A program made the position numbers and the translations under genes. The notes below the pieces were generated by a model. The model ran no database searches. It saw nothing but the letters and a program-made list of their open reading frames with translations, and had not been told where the DNA came from. A DNA stretch of 64,000 bases from Verrucomicrobiota bacterium. Its GTDB lineage: Bacteria; Verrucomicrobiota; Verrucomicrobiia; Limisphaerales; JADJPG01. Positions 1 through 8,980 of this stretch are shown one piece after another (the first letter of the stretch is position 1; each line of letters starts with the position of its first letter). The DNA lies in contig JADJPG010000104.1 in assembly GCA_016713365.1 (NCBI GenBank), positions 9,203-73,202 of the forward strand, written 5' to 3'.

Positions 1-2
1 GC

Positions 3-2369
3 CTCGCCACGCAGAACATTTTGCTCCGCGTGATCGAAGGGAAGAAGAGCGCGATTCCTGAAGCAGTGAACATCATGGTGATGAACTGGCTCAACGAAGC
101 GGAGCAGGCTTACCGCAACGCCGGCAACGTCGGTCCGCAGAACATCTACGACTCCGATGGAATGCTGCTTTACCGCACGACCGGTTCTTCCAGCGGACGA
201 CCCAGGACGCTCAACGCGGGGCAAGTGCTGACCAATGCGCCGTCCCCTGCCCTCGTGCGACGATTGAACCGCGGACTCGCCCAGCGGGTGAACCTCACCT
301 TGCTCAAGGTGAATCTCATCAATCCAAAAGAGCCAATGACGCTCGATACGCTCAAGGGTTATCTCAAGGATCATCCGGGCCAGGAAAAGGAACTCTGCCA
401 GGACTACCTGACCGCGTGGGTCAAGAAACGCACCGTGCAGGCGGAGGATCCGAACATCGTCCGCATGCGCCTGCTCGGTTACTCCATTCCAAAGCAACAG
501 TTCAGCGGCATTCCACTCACCCGCCTGCGCCAGAATCAAAACGTGGGCGAATTCAAAACTTTGCTCGCATCCCTGCGCGAACTGTCGCCGGAGCCAATCG
601 ACCCGACGACGGTGGTGCAGAGCTTCATGAACATTCACAGCGGCGCGGAGGTTTACCGGCTGGAGGACATCCAGGCGATCTTCGGTCCTGCCGAATCGAT
701 GAATCGCGCCGAGTTAATGAGCCTGATCACCGGCATGCGCAGCAAGCTGCGCGAGCAATGGCGCGATCCAGTGGCGCAGCAGGACGCGGGCACGAACCGG
801 ACAGAGAACGAGGCGAAGGACGAAGTATCCCGTGGCTATCGAACAGCGTTGGAGCTGGCGAAGCGTGGTTTGAAACCCGAGACCGCCGAGTGGAAGGAAT
901 TCATCGTGCGCGGCCAGCTTTTCTTCGACGCGTCCGAGTATGAATTCTCGCGCCAGATCAAGCTGACCGACTACATCAGCCTGCGGGACGAGGCGTTCAC
1001 CAGCTACAAGAAGGCATCCGAAATCTACGCCGCGAAGATCCCGGAAATGGCCCGCGGTCAGTGGACCATGGAGCCGTACCAGATGTGGTTCTTCGTCATG
1101 CTCGGCGCGAGCGATCTGTCGCAGCTCACCCGGGCGTCGGCGCGTTCGGATCCGGGACTGAAGAACATAGGCGACGCCATGCGCGCGCTTCCCGACGACG
1201 CCGCCGAAGGGCATCTGCAGAAGTTCGCCGAGATGCTCGGCAACACGCTTTCCCAGGTTCCGCCGAACATGAAGCAACGTTTCCTCAGCGCGGGCCTGCA
1301 GGTCATCGGCGAGAATCATCCCAGCGCCGCGGCCGCCACCGAAGCGCTCGGCAATTATAAGGAGCTGATGGATGAAGTGCAGCTTCGGCTCACCGTTGAC
1401 GGCCCGACCCGGGTTGGCCACGGCCAGCCGTTCGGCGCGTTTCTGAGTTTGGAACATTCCAAACAACTCGCCCGCGAGAGCGGTGGCTTCGCGAAATACA
1501 TTCAAAGCCCCAACAACACGCGCTCCATGTTTGTCGCACAAACGGCCAACAAGCCGGTCAACCCGCGCGAGGAGTTCGCCAAGAACATTCACGCCGCGCT
1601 GGACGAGAGCTTCGATGTCGTCTCGATCACGTTCCACGATTCGAGCGTGAAGACCATCGACCTCCCGCGCGAGGGCTGGCAGGAGACGCCCATGGCGTAT
1701 CTGGTCCTGCGCTCCAAGAACGCCGCCGTCGACCGCATCCCGTCCATCCAGCTCGACATGGACTTCGCCGATACCGCCGGCCAGGTGGTTCTCCCCGTGC
1801 GTTCACAGGTGCAGCCGGTCGATTCAAAAGACCCGTTGGTCGAGCAGCGTCCGTGCGACGGCCTCGCGCTGACTCTGACCATGGACGAACGCGAGTGGCG
1901 CAAGGATGGCAAGGTGGTGATTGAAGTCGCCGCCCGGGGCAAGGGCGTAATCGCCGCGCACACGGAGCTGTTTGATTTCGCCCGCGAAGGGTTCGACGCC
2001 GAAGTCACCGACAACGGACTCTCCGTGACTCAATTCGTCAGCGACGGCCGAACCAAGACCGCGCAGGCCGACCGGAGCTGGCAGTTTACCTATCGCCGGA
2101 AGAAAGATTTGCGCGGCGACGCTATGCTCGCCTTCCCGGCGGTCAAACCCACGTTCAAAACCGAGACGGTCGAGTACAAGCATTACCAGGACGCCGACCT
2201 CGTTTCGATCGACGCCAAACAAGCCCTCGCCGGCGTTCCAATGCCCAGCAGCGTAAGCAATGGCCTGCGCCTCGGACTCTACGCCCTGATCGCGCTCGGA
2301 CTCGGATGGGAATCTATCTGGTCAAGCGCGTCACCAAACGCGGCGTGGCCACCGGCGATACCGGACTGA
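3..2369 (+). CDS. Large membrane-anchored protein of unknown function, 5'-partial and frameshifted at the 3' end
   Basis: The reading frame is open to the window edge (first full codon at 3), so the true start lies upstream; the TTG at 21 is not a convincing start. About 750 residues of mixed alpha/beta sequence with no motif I recognise. There is a largely helical middle and a beta-rich region near residues 460-720. A hydrophobic segment follows at about 745-760 (LRLGLYALIALGLG), which would be a single membrane anchor. Just after it the frame runs into a non-conserved tail and stops. The -1 frame continues naturally (GIYLVKRVTKRG) in the next entry. Reading a GGGG instead of GGG at about 2306-2309 joins the two, so the real protein probably ends at 2581. 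Function unknown; most of it would be extracytoplasmic if the N-terminus carries an export signal, which cannot be seen here. Confidence 0.7.
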   Translation, partial: LATQNILLRVIEGKKSAIPEAVNIMVMNWLNEAEQAYRNAGNVGPQNIYDSDGMLLYRTTGSSSGRPRTLNAGQVLTNAPSPALVRRLNRGLAQRVNLTLLKVNLINPKEPMTLDTLKGYLKDHPGQEKELCQDYLTAWVKKRTVQAEDPNIVRMRLLGYSIPKQQFSGIPLTRLRQNQNVGEFKTLLASLRELSPEPIDPTTVVQSFMNIHSGAEVYRLEDIQAIFGPAESMNRAELMSLITGMRSKLREQWRDPVAQQDAGTNRTENEAKDEVSRGYRTALELAKRGLKPETAEWKEFIVRGQLFFDASEYEFSRQIKLTDYISLRDEAFTSYKKASEIYAAKIPEMARGQWTMEPYQMWFFVMLGASDLSQLTRASARSDPGLKNIGDAMRALPDDAAEGHLQKFAEMLGNTLSQVPPNMKQRFLSAGLQVIGENHPSAAAATEALGNYKELMDEVQLRLTVDGPTRVGHGQPFGAFLSLEHSKQLARESGGFAKYIQSPNNTRSMFVAQTANKPVNPREEFAKNIHAALDESFDVVSITFHDSSVKTIDLPREGWQETPMAYLVLRSKNAAVDRIPSIQLDMDFADTAGQVVLPVRSQVQPVDSKDPLVEQRPCDGLALTLTMDEREWRKDGKVVIEVAARGKGVIAAHTELFDFAREGFDAEVTDNGLSVTQFVSDGRTKTAQADRSWQFTYRRKKDLRGDAMLAFPAVKPTFKTETVEYKHYQDADLVSIDAKQALAGVPMPSSVSNGLRLGLYALIALGLGWESIWSSASPNAAWPPAIPD

Positions 2370-2581
2370 GCCTGCCCGCCGAGCTCACGCCGTTTTCTGT
2401 CGTGGCCTTCCTCCACCGAATTCAACGCGACCATGCCCCGAGGTTCGACGAAACCACGCGTCAGAAACTCCAGACGCAGATCCGCGAAATCGAGGCGGCG
2501 TTTTTCAGCGGCTCCAGAGCAGCCAGCAATGCTCCGAACCTCGAATCCATTGCCCGCCAATGGCAGCAGCTCGTGAGTTGA
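2306..2581 (+). CDS. C-terminal cytoplasmic tail of the preceding gene, displaced by a one-base frameshift
   Basis: These 91 codons begin exactly where the transmembrane segment of the preceding frame breaks off. They start with IYLVKRVTKRG, a typical positive-inside flank of a membrane helix. The rest contains a compact helical domain (LPAELTPFSVVAFLHRIQ, then a charged helix ending EIEAAFF). A single missing G in the run at about 2306 explains the split. It is best read as the last 90 residues of one longer protein rather than an independent gene. No ribosome binding site is visible before the ATG at 2306. The gap to the next gene is 64 bases. Confidence 0.6.
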   Translation: MGIYLVKRVTKRGVATGDTGLSLPAELTPFSVVAFLHRIQRDHAPRFDETTRQKLQTQIREIEAAFFSGSRAASNAPNLESIARQWQQLVS

Positions 2582-2645
2582 CGATCCAACATCACGCCCA
2601 TAACTTGCCCTAGCAGCTCGAAAACAAGCGCCAACCTTCGCCATT

Positions 2646-3887
2646 ATGAAACGAACCCTCGCTCACCTCATCCTGCCCGCGATCGTTTTGACCCTTGCCA
2701 TGTCCTCGAAGGCCGCCAGTTTGGGCGACCCTGCCGCGCCGCTGGAAATCGCCGAATGGATCAAGGGCGAGCCAGTGGACCTCGCAGCGGTGAAGGGCAA
2801 AAAGATTGTCGTCGTGGAATTCTGGGCCACGTGGTGCGGCCCGTGCCTCACGAGCATTCCGCACCTCACGGAGATGCAGAAGAAGTTCGCGAACCGTGGC
2901 GTCGTTTTCATCGGGGTCAGCGATGAAAACGCAGCCAAGGTGAAACCCTTCGTCGACAAGATGGGCGAGAAAATGGATTACACCGTCGCGCTCGACCGGG
3001 ATCGGAAGACAGCTGAAGGTTACATGAAGGCTTATGGGGCGAACGGGATTCCCCACGCGTTCATCGTCGACAAGGAAGGCCGCATTGCCTGGCAGGGTCA
3101 TCCCATGGCCGGTCTCGACAAGGCGCTCGAACGCATGGCGGCCAACACGTTTGACCTCGGCGCGGAAAAGAAACGCGACTCCGCCCAGCGCAAGCTCGAG
3201 GAGTATTTTGAGCTGGCCTCGACCGATGGTAACGACGCGCAACTCGAGAAGCTGGGCACGCAGCTCCTCGCCCTCGACAAGGAGCTCGGCGGGATTATGC
3301 CCGACGAAAAGCTGGACCTTACAACGCTCCGGAAGAGCGCACGCTTTCAAGGCATCATGCGCGACTACCAACGCGCACTGGCCAGCGGTCGCAGCGAGAC
3401 TGAGCTGGCCAGTCTGGAACAGAAGGCCGCGCCGCTCGCGCCTCCGGGATTCAAGTTCTCCGAGTTCAAGGGTCAATTTCAGCTCCAGCGAATCTTCCAG
3501 GAATATTATCGAGCACTCACCCGCTCCGGCAGCGAAACGAAAGTTGAGGAGCTCGCGAAGAAGCTGGAGGGCATCGAATCGAACAACGCCGAGATGCAGA
3601 ATGAAATCGCGTGGACGATTTTGACCGACGAGAGAATCAAGAAACGAAACCTGCCGCTGGCGATGAAGTTTGCCCGCGCTGCGCTCGCCGCCTCCGGAGG
3701 GAAGGACGCCAACGTCCTCGATACTTATGCCCGTGCCTTGTTCGACACCGGCAAGGCGACCGAGGCCATCGAACAACAGAAGCGCGCAATCGAAATCTGC
3801 GACGATCCCGAGAAGAAGATCGAGCTTAAGGAAACCTTGCAGCGCTACCAGACCTCGGCCAAATCCGGTTCCTCAAAGGGAAACTGA
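2646..3887 (+). CDS. TlpA-family thioredoxin-like protein with helical C-terminal extension
   Basis: 413 residues. Residues 1-25 are a Sec signal peptide (MKRT... ending SSKAAS). Residues about 27-165 form a thioredoxin/TlpA fold with the redox motif W-CGPC at 64-67 inside FWATWCGPC, the usual TlpA start. The GIPHAFIVDKEGRIAW stretch carries the family's cis-proline (GIP). By family knowledge this is an extracytoplasmic thiol-disulfide reductase acting on exported proteins. The remaining 245 residues are helical, with TPR-like repeats near the end (ALFDTGKATEAIEQQKRAIE), an extension common in PVC homologues. The start at 2646 is chosen because it gives the signal peptide directly. The gene is alone on the plus strand and converges with the minus-strand esterase gene. 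Confidence 0.85.
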   Translation: MKRTLAHLILPAIVLTLAMSSKAASLGDPAAPLEIAEWIKGEPVDLAAVKGKKIVVVEFWATWCGPCLTSIPHLTEMQKKFANRGVVFIGVSDENAAKVKPFVDKMGEKMDYTVALDRDRKTAEGYMKAYGANGIPHAFIVDKEGRIAWQGHPMAGLDKALERMAANTFDLGAEKKRDSAQRKLEEYFELASTDGNDAQLEKLGTQLLALDKELGGIMPDEKLDLTTLRKSARFQGIMRDYQRALASGRSETELASLEQKAAPLAPPGFKFSEFKGQFQLQRIFQEYYRALTRSGSETKVEELAKKLEGIESNNAEMQNEIAWTILTDERIKKRNLPLAMKFARAALAASGGKDANVLDTYARALFDTGKATEAIEQQKRAIEICDDPEKKIELKETLQRYQTSAKSGSSKGN

Positions 3888-3948
3888 GCCTCTTGAACTG
3901 CAACTGCCTTTGCCTCTCGTGAAGCGGAGTCGCCAATCGACAAGAAAA

Positions 3949-3976
3949 GGACTGCGCCTGATCGCAGGCGCAGTCC
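3949..3976 (-). terminator. Rho-independent terminator of the minus-strand esterase gene
   Basis: A perfect 12-bp stem (GGACTGCGCCTG / CAGGCGCAGTCC) with an ATCG loop lies 30 bases beyond the stop of the minus-strand gene ending at 4007. Read on the minus strand it is followed by TTTTCTTG, a U-rich tail. On the plus strand the tail is only GTTAATC, so it serves the minus gene better. It may also stop read-through from the converging TlpA-like gene. Confidence 0.8.
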
Positions 3977-4006
3977 GTTAATCAGTCTTCAACGCCCCTT
4001 CCTTGT

Positions 4007-5308
4007 TCACGGCAGCGGCACCGTGAAGATCTTCGGATAGTTCGCTCCAAGCAATTCCAGCTGAACGAGCGGGCCGTTCGGAAGCGGATTCGTTGGAATG
4101 CTCGCCGCCTCGCCGACATTGAAGTCGTTGTCATAGGTGAGCACGAGTGTGCGACCGACCACACACACACCCTCGACTTTTTCCAGCAAAGGATCGATCG
4201 CGATCATTGAATCCAACACCACGGTCTTCGTGACGGGAACCACACCGAGCGCAGCAAGGCCGGCCGGGGTCAACTGCTCCAATGTCTTTGTCGAATCGCT
4301 GAGCGGTTTGCCCGTCACCGGATCCTCCACCGCCGTAAGGTCCGTCGCGCCAGCTACGCTAATCTCAAACAATTTGTCCGTTCCCCGCTCCGGCACAAGT
4401 AATCGACCGGGGCCGGTCGAGAACAGATCGCTCACGGTGACGCTGCTGCTGGCGGGCGGCATCTGATAGAGGTACTGGCGAACGAGCGGCTCCGGACTGC
4501 AATGCAGCAACGCACGCAGGTTGATGGCGACAAGGCGAGCGTTGCCATTGGCATCAGCCACGGCGCGACTGGGATTGTTCAACGGCCGTTGCACAATGGC
4601 GTAGACGAAGCCGTCCGCGGAATAGGCAATCCCTTCGAAGCCACGATTGTTCCGGCGTTTCGAGAGCACTGCGGGAAGAACGTCAAAGGTCGGCACCTGC
4701 TCGGCGCCAGTCAGCGTCCCCGCCGGCACGAGACGGAAGAGAACGCGGCCATTGCGCGCCACGCAGGCAACACTTGGTTTGTATTCCTCGCACACCCAGA
4801 AGTTCCCCAAGGGCCCGATGGTGATGCCTTCGGCGTCGATGGAGTCCTCGTCGAACGGGAGTTGATTCAGGTTGAAATCAAACGGCACGTCCGTCGCCGG
4901 GATCGTGGTCGGCAGCCCGGTAATGATCTGACCACCCGGTCCCTTGAGCGGTTCGGCATCGACGATCCGGGCCGTTCCATTGCGTTGCAATCGCACCGTC
5001 AAAATGTGCGGCCCGAACTCCGGAGTGACCCAGCATTTGAACGCTTTGCCAGTCGCATCGACAAAGTCCGGCGCCGGCCCGCGATCGGTAACGACGTAGA
5101 AGGTGTCGCGAGAGAATGGCACCGGATAGATGCCGGAGAACCCGCCGACCTTGATTTCATTTCCGTTATAGGGGTCGCTATAGAGCGTGAACTGTGGACC
5201 TTGGACGTTCACGTCGTAGGTGGCGGCGGACACGGAACTCGCCGCCGACTGGATCAGCAAGGCGCCGCCGAGCACGGCGCTGAACCCAGGTATCAATTTA
5301 GTCTTCAT
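4007..5308 (-). CDS. Phytase-like esterase (esterase-like activity of phytase family), exported
   Basis: 433 residues from the ATG at 5308, which begins a clean signal peptide (MKTKLIPGFSAVLGGALLIQ... ending SVSAA). A longer GTG start at 5380 exists but only adds a non-hydrophobic leader. Diagnostic stretches are GGFSGIYPVP, FYVVTDRGPAPDF, DAEGITIGPLGNFWVCEEY and NNRGFEGIAYSADG. These match the PF13449 phytase-like beta-propeller family, where the Asp/Glu-rich loops bind metal; the substrate in bacteria is generally unproven. It is single-copy and stands between its own promoter-like element (5384-5412) and a terminator (3949-3976), so it is probably monocistronic. The shared promoter motif suggests co-regulation with the genes at 5560-8046 and 8186-14125. 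Confidence 0.8.
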   Translation of the reverse strand: MKTKLIPGFSAVLGGALLIQSAASSVSAATYDVNVQGPQFTLYSDPYNGNEIKVGGFSGIYPVPFSRDTFYVVTDRGPAPDFVDATGKAFKCWVTPEFGPHILTVRLQRNGTARIVDAEPLKGPGGQIITGLPTTIPATDVPFDFNLNQLPFDEDSIDAEGITIGPLGNFWVCEEYKPSVACVARNGRVLFRLVPAGTLTGAEQVPTFDVLPAVLSKRRNNRGFEGIAYSADGFVYAIVQRPLNNPSRAVADANGNARLVAINLRALLHCSPEPLVRQYLYQMPPASSSVTVSDLFSTGPGRLLVPERGTDKLFEISVAGATDLTAVEDPVTGKPLSDSTKTLEQLTPAGLAALGVVPVTKTVVLDSMIAIDPLLEKVEGVCVVGRTLVLTYDNDFNVGEAASIPTNPLPNGPLVQLELLGANYPKIFTVPLP

Positions 5309-5383
5309 TTGATTGAGTGATGGTTGGTTGACTTGGCCACTCGCTCCGTCTCCCGCGGAAACAGACCCGAGTGCGTTCACTCA

Positions 5384-5412
5384 CTACAGGGGATCTCGAA
5401 AGCTAAGGTTGC
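5384..5412 (-). promoter_or_regulatory. Putative ECF promoter, GCAAC-N19-TGTAG
   Basis: On the minus strand GCAAC (5412-5408) is followed after exactly 19 bases by TGTAG (5388-5384), preceded by CCCC. The same elements with the same spacing occur at 8054-8082 and 14133-14161, where the first block is GGAAC, a classic ECF -35. Here it has one mismatch. If TGTAG is the -10, the transcript would start about 70 bases before the ATG at 5308. Confidence 0.5.
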
Positions 5413-5478
5413 AACGTTCCTCGCAACTTTCTCCCGACTGATCATTGCGAATGCGCGTTCTCGACTGCTTCAAGAAAA

Positions 5479-5515
5479 GTCGTTGGCCCTCGCATCGATT
5501 CGGGAGGGCAACGAC
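5479..5515 (-). terminator. Rho-independent terminator of the SBBP/Ig/P-domain gene
   Basis: A 12-bp stem (GTCGTT-GCCCTC pairing with GAGGGCAACGAC, one bulged G on the left arm) with a 12-base loop lies 44 bases after the stop at 5560 on the minus strand. On that strand it is followed by TTTTCTTG, the same tail as the terminator at 3949-3976. Confidence 0.7.
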
Positions 5516-5559
5516 AGGGATTGCGTCAACGCGATCGCAGATCGGACGGACTCCAGCGT

Positions 5560-8046
5560 CTATCTCGCAAGCCGGAAGAACTGATTGGTGGAGGCGGCGG
5601 GAAGTTGCATCTGACTCACGCCGCTGGAACCCGGCACATCAGTCCATGCCGGGTGCAGCAATGAACTTGTCGATTGCAGTTTCCATCCCGGCGACGCGGT
5701 CCATTCGAGCCGGAGTTGTTCCCCGTCACGACGAATTCGAGTGAACGCCGGCTCCACCGAGGCTGCCGGAACAGCTTCAGTGAACGTGAGCGACCAGCCA
5801 CCAGCAAGTTGCCCGGGCGTTTCGAACAGCGACGAGAGATGCTGATCGTTCACGTAGAGAAGCCACGTGCCATTCACGTCAGGCGTCGTCAAGTCCGCCA
5901 GCCTCGCCATTCTCTGCGTCGAAGGCGCCGGCGCCGGAAATGCGGGCGCAGTGTGAAACGTTGGTTTGAAGATTCCGCTGACGAGAACTTCGTCTGACAG
6001 ATACTCCGGAGCATCGTCATCAAAAGTCAGCGTCACCGACGCTATATCCGCATCCTCCGCGTCGCCGGACATCAGGACGAGATTCTCGCCTGATGGTGAT
6101 TGAAGCAAAACTCCCAAATCCCCCGGACTCGCGTGGTTCAATCCATGCAGGGTTGCCGTGAGCTTGACCACCCGGTTTGAGACACCCGCAACGACAATGG
6201 CTCCTGGATACGGCGTCGCCATGGCGTTTGTGCGAATGGTGATGGGAGCCGCGCTGACAAATGACTTCGCCGGCAACACCACATGGAGCATTGCCACAAT
6301 GCTGGTCGATACTCCGGCGCGGTTGCTGACCGTCACGCTGTAACTTCCAGAATCCGTTGCCTGCACCTCGGAGAACTCAAGTCGATTGCTAACTACGCCT
6401 TCGAGCAGATCTCCATTCAAGAACCAAGAATACGAAATCGGTTCGGAACCTGTGACCAAGGTGGACAACACGGCAGTCTGGCCGACAACAGCGTAGGTGT
6501 TGACCGGAGTGAGTTGAACGGAAGGCGGGCGCACCACCGTGACCCGGGCTTGGGGACTGATCGCATGATCCGTGGCGTTTGAGACAATCACGGTGAAATC
6601 GCCAGCCTTACCGCGCTGATCCTGGGCGTCGGTGATCGTGAATGAGTCACTGGTGACGCCCGTTCGGAATCCTTGATAGCGCCAGTCGTAGGTGAACGGT
6701 CCGGTTCCAGAGACGACGGCGGTCAAAGTCACACTGCCACCCGGCAGAACCTCGGCTGCGTTGGGCGTAATCGTGACGCTCAACGGTGGTTGTGAATCGG
6801 TGCGAACGAACTTCCGCGTTTCGCAACGGGAACTGAAATTCACATAGAACTCGCCTGTCATTCCGATCGCAATCTGCCCCGGGCTGTGACCCGGCGCAGC
6901 CAACTCGGCAGCCTGACTCCCGCTCGGGCGGTACTTCAGCAGCAAGGCACTTTGCCCCACACTATCACCGGCCACGACGTGGATACTGTCGTCCTCCGCA
7001 ATGGCCAGACCAGTAGGACGCCGGTCGAATCCACGAGCCCTAGCCGACCACAACTCAGAGCCGGACGGACTGAATTTAATTGTCAGCGTCTGATACACAT
7101 CGTCGTCTTCGCCGTCAGGATACGTCTCATAGGCCGACACGATCACGTTTCCGGCCGAGTCCAATGCGATGCGATGCGAGACAGCGTGGTGGAAACCAAA
7201 GGACGGCGGGCGGGTGTTGGACCAAACGAGTGAACCAGCAGAGTCGTACTTTGCCGTGAAGATGTTGTAAGAACGTTGTCCGGGCCGGCCAACACTGGCA
7301 GCGACATACAGATTGCCAGTCGGGTCAATCGTTGCCGCCGCGAGAAAATCATTCGCCAGCGGCCATTCGCTTGTTGTGCTCTGCATCACTCCGTCAGGCG
7401 ATGTTCTTAATACAAGCATCTGGTCGTTGCTGAAGCTGATCAAGCCAGCCACCAACACCGCGTTACCCGCAGCGTCCACACCGAAGAACCCGGTCGTTCC
7501 GAAAAGACCCACCGGTGTGGGATAAGCGTTCGTCCACTGCAGAGTTCCGCTGCCGTCATATTTGACGATCACGTAGCCGTCTGAGGCGATGCCCGCAACG
7601 AATACATTCCCCGTCGAATCCACGGCCACGTGAGGCCGATTGGACGGCGGGACGTTGGTCACGTCTCCGCTTCGGGTCCACAGCAGTTCGCCGGTCAAAG
7701 CGAACTTCAAAGCAACGAGGTAACCCGGAGACGATTCCGGCGCTGAAACCAACGTAACGCAGACGGAATCATCGGGCGCAACAGCAAGTCCACCGGGAAC
7801 ATCCTTGGACGCGGAATCAAAGCGGTTCGTCCACAGGGCTGTTCCCTCCGGCGAATACTTGACGAGAGCAACGGCTCCACCGGAATCGACGAGCACGTAG
7901 GCGTTGCGTTGCGAGTCAGTGGCAATTCCGGCAGGGCTGTTCAGCGGCGACGAATCGAAGAAGCGATTCCATGCCGGATTGATTCCAGCCGCGGCCACCA
8001 AATTATACGACAAAAGCGAAACAATGATTACAACGAGAGTTTGCAT
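5560..8046 (-). CDS. Exported SBBP beta-propeller protein with Ig-like domains and a P-domain
   Basis: 828 residues. Signal peptide 1-20 (MQTLVVIIVSLLSYNLVAAA). Residues about 25-395 are SBBP-type propeller repeats (GIATDSQRNAYV, VAVDSTGNVFVAG, IALDSAGNVIVSAY, each about 45-50 residues apart). Two Ig-like domains follow: about 405-500 (SVTITPNAAEVLPGGSVTL) and 502-590 (GSYSVTVSNRAG). Residues about 600-755 resemble a proprotein-convertase P-domain (HASPGDLGVLLQSPSGENLVLM, NGTWLLYVND). The tail ends TNQFFRLAR, the FFRL ending common in Verrucomicrobial exported proteins. Probably a surface or secreted adhesion or scaffold protein; no catalytic residues recognised. The ATG lies 7 bases after the TGTAG of a promoter-like element, suggesting a leaderless message. 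Confidence 0.8.
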   Translation of the reverse strand: MQTLVVIIVSLLSYNLVAAAGINPAWNRFFDSSPLNSPAGIATDSQRNAYVLVDSGGAVALVKYSPEGTALWTNRFDSASKDVPGGLAVAPDDSVCVTLVSAPESSPGYLVALKFALTGELLWTRSGDVTNVPPSNRPHVAVDSTGNVFVAGIASDGYVIVKYDGSGTLQWTNAYPTPVGLFGTTGFFGVDAAGNAVLVAGLISFSNDQMLVLRTSPDGVMQSTTSEWPLANDFLAAATIDPTGNLYVAASVGRPGQRSYNIFTAKYDSAGSLVWSNTRPPSFGFHHAVSHRIALDSAGNVIVSAYETYPDGEDDDVYQTLTIKFSPSGSELWSARARGFDRRPTGLAIAEDDSIHVVAGDSVGQSALLLKYRPSGSQAAELAAPGHSPGQIAIGMTGEFYVNFSSRCETRKFVRTDSQPPLSVTITPNAAEVLPGGSVTLTAVVSGTGPFTYDWRYQGFRTGVTSDSFTITDAQDQRGKAGDFTVIVSNATDHAISPQARVTVVRPPSVQLTPVNTYAVVGQTAVLSTLVTGSEPISYSWFLNGDLLEGVVSNRLEFSEVQATDSGSYSVTVSNRAGVSTSIVAMLHVVLPAKSFVSAAPITIRTNAMATPYPGAIVVAGVSNRVVKLTATLHGLNHASPGDLGVLLQSPSGENLVLMSGDAEDADIASVTLTFDDDAPEYLSDEVLVSGIFKPTFHTAPAFPAPAPSTQRMARLADLTTPDVNGTWLLYVNDQHLSSLFETPGQLAGGWSLTFTEAVPAASVEPAFTRIRRDGEQLRLEWTASPGWKLQSTSSLLHPAWTDVPGSSGVSQMQLPAASTNQFFRLAR

Positions 8047-8053
8047 TCAGTTC

Positions 8054-8082
8054 CTACAGGGGAAGTCGGGGCGGAAAGTTCC
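8054..8082 (-). promoter_or_regulatory. Putative ECF promoter, GGAAC-N19-TGTAG
   Basis: Minus strand: GGAAC (8082-8078), 19 bases, TGTAG (8058-8054), with CCCC before TGTAG and TTT after GGAAC. Seven bases after TGTAG comes the ATG of the SBBP/Ig gene at 8046. An A/T-rich tract lies just upstream of GGAAC. GGAACTT is the -35 recognised by many RpoE-like ECF sigma factors; the -10 assignment is inferred from spacing. Confidence 0.6.
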
Positions 8083-8185
8083 AAAACAATTTGGCCATCA
8101 CCGAATTCAATCTCGTTCCGCAGCGTTGCCAACGACACCTCGACCGAAACCGAACAACGAGAGCTCCGCACTTGGGCCAGGCAGA

Positions 8186-8962
8186 TCACGGCGGACACAA
8201 GTCCCAGACAATCTCCCGCTGTGGTTCAATTGGCCGACCATAGCCCGGACCGGGAGCCGACTCCACGACCTGCCTTCCGACCAACGACTCGGCATGACCG
8301 TCCCAGAAAACGATGTTCCCGCGACCGCCGTGCCGAATGGAGAAGCGACTGGCGTGAGAAGACGGCTGGCCGAGATCTTCGCCCGCCATCCCTTGAACGA
8401 ACCGCGTCTCACCGCGCAGCAGATTATCCTGAAACATCACTGTGCTCTCCTTGCGACACATGTCGTTCACGCTGGGCGGAGAACCCACTTTGATCAGCTG
8501 GGAATTCATCGCCATGGAAAAATAGATGTAGGGCGAGAAGCCGGTGTTTGGACGAGCCGACGGACAATGGAACAGGCTCGGCGGACTGTAGAAGTCCGAC
8601 TTGCTGGACGTGCTGTGAGTGTAGTTGGAAGCGGTGGGCACGCCCATCTCAGGAGCGAGAACATTGAACCACGCATCAAAAGCCCGCGGATGTTTGATAT
8701 CGACCCACAAATGCCCGACGGTTCCCTGCCCAAAGGCGCTTTCGCGCGGCATCACGTTGTCGTTGTAGTCAACATACGAGATCATCGCGACGCTCCATTG
8801 CTTGAAGTTGCTCAAGCACGCGCTGCGATGCGCGAAGACTTTGACGCGCCCGAGCGCCGGCAACAGCAACGCCGCCAGCACCGAGACAATGGCAATGACC
8901 ACCAGCAACTCAATGAGAGTGAAGGCGCGCTGGACAATTGGGACTCGTGGCTGCGTCGACAT
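8186..8962 (-). CDS. Type II/IV pilin-like protein with prepilin signal and H-X9-DG C-terminal motif
   Basis: 258 residues. The prepilin signal is QRA|FTLIELLVVIAIVSVLAALLLPAL, with cleavage expected after Ala13 and the conserved Glu five residues into the mature chain. This Ala at -1 variant is common in PVC bacteria. The C-terminal part has RHGGRGNIVFWDGHAE, the H-X9-DG motif of the large PVC pseudopilin family (DUF1559 type). Processed by a PilD-like peptidase and placed in the inner membrane or a pseudopilus; substrate unknown. It is the last gene of the run sigma factor, kinase, lamin-tail protein, pilin (18-base gap to the preceding gene). Confidence 0.85.
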   Translation of the reverse strand: MSTQPRVPIVQRAFTLIELLVVIAIVSVLAALLLPALGRVKVFAHRSACLSNFKQWSVAMISYVDYNDNVMPRESAFGQGTVGHLWVDIKHPRAFDAWFNVLAPEMGVPTASNYTHSTSSKSDFYSPPSLFHCPSARPNTGFSPYIYFSMAMNSQLIKVGSPPSVNDMCRKESTVMFQDNLLRGETRFVQGMAGEDLGQPSSHASRFSIRHGGRGNIVFWDGHAESLVGRQVVESAPGPGYGRPIEPQREIVWDLCPP

Positions 8963-8980
8963 TTCAATCTGGCTCCATCC

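Noticed and set aside
714..3776. Minus-strand open frames opposite the first gene and the TlpA-like gene (307 and 388 codons)
   Set aside because: No export signal, motif or start signal; the plus strand carries the recognisable CGPC protein and membrane helix.
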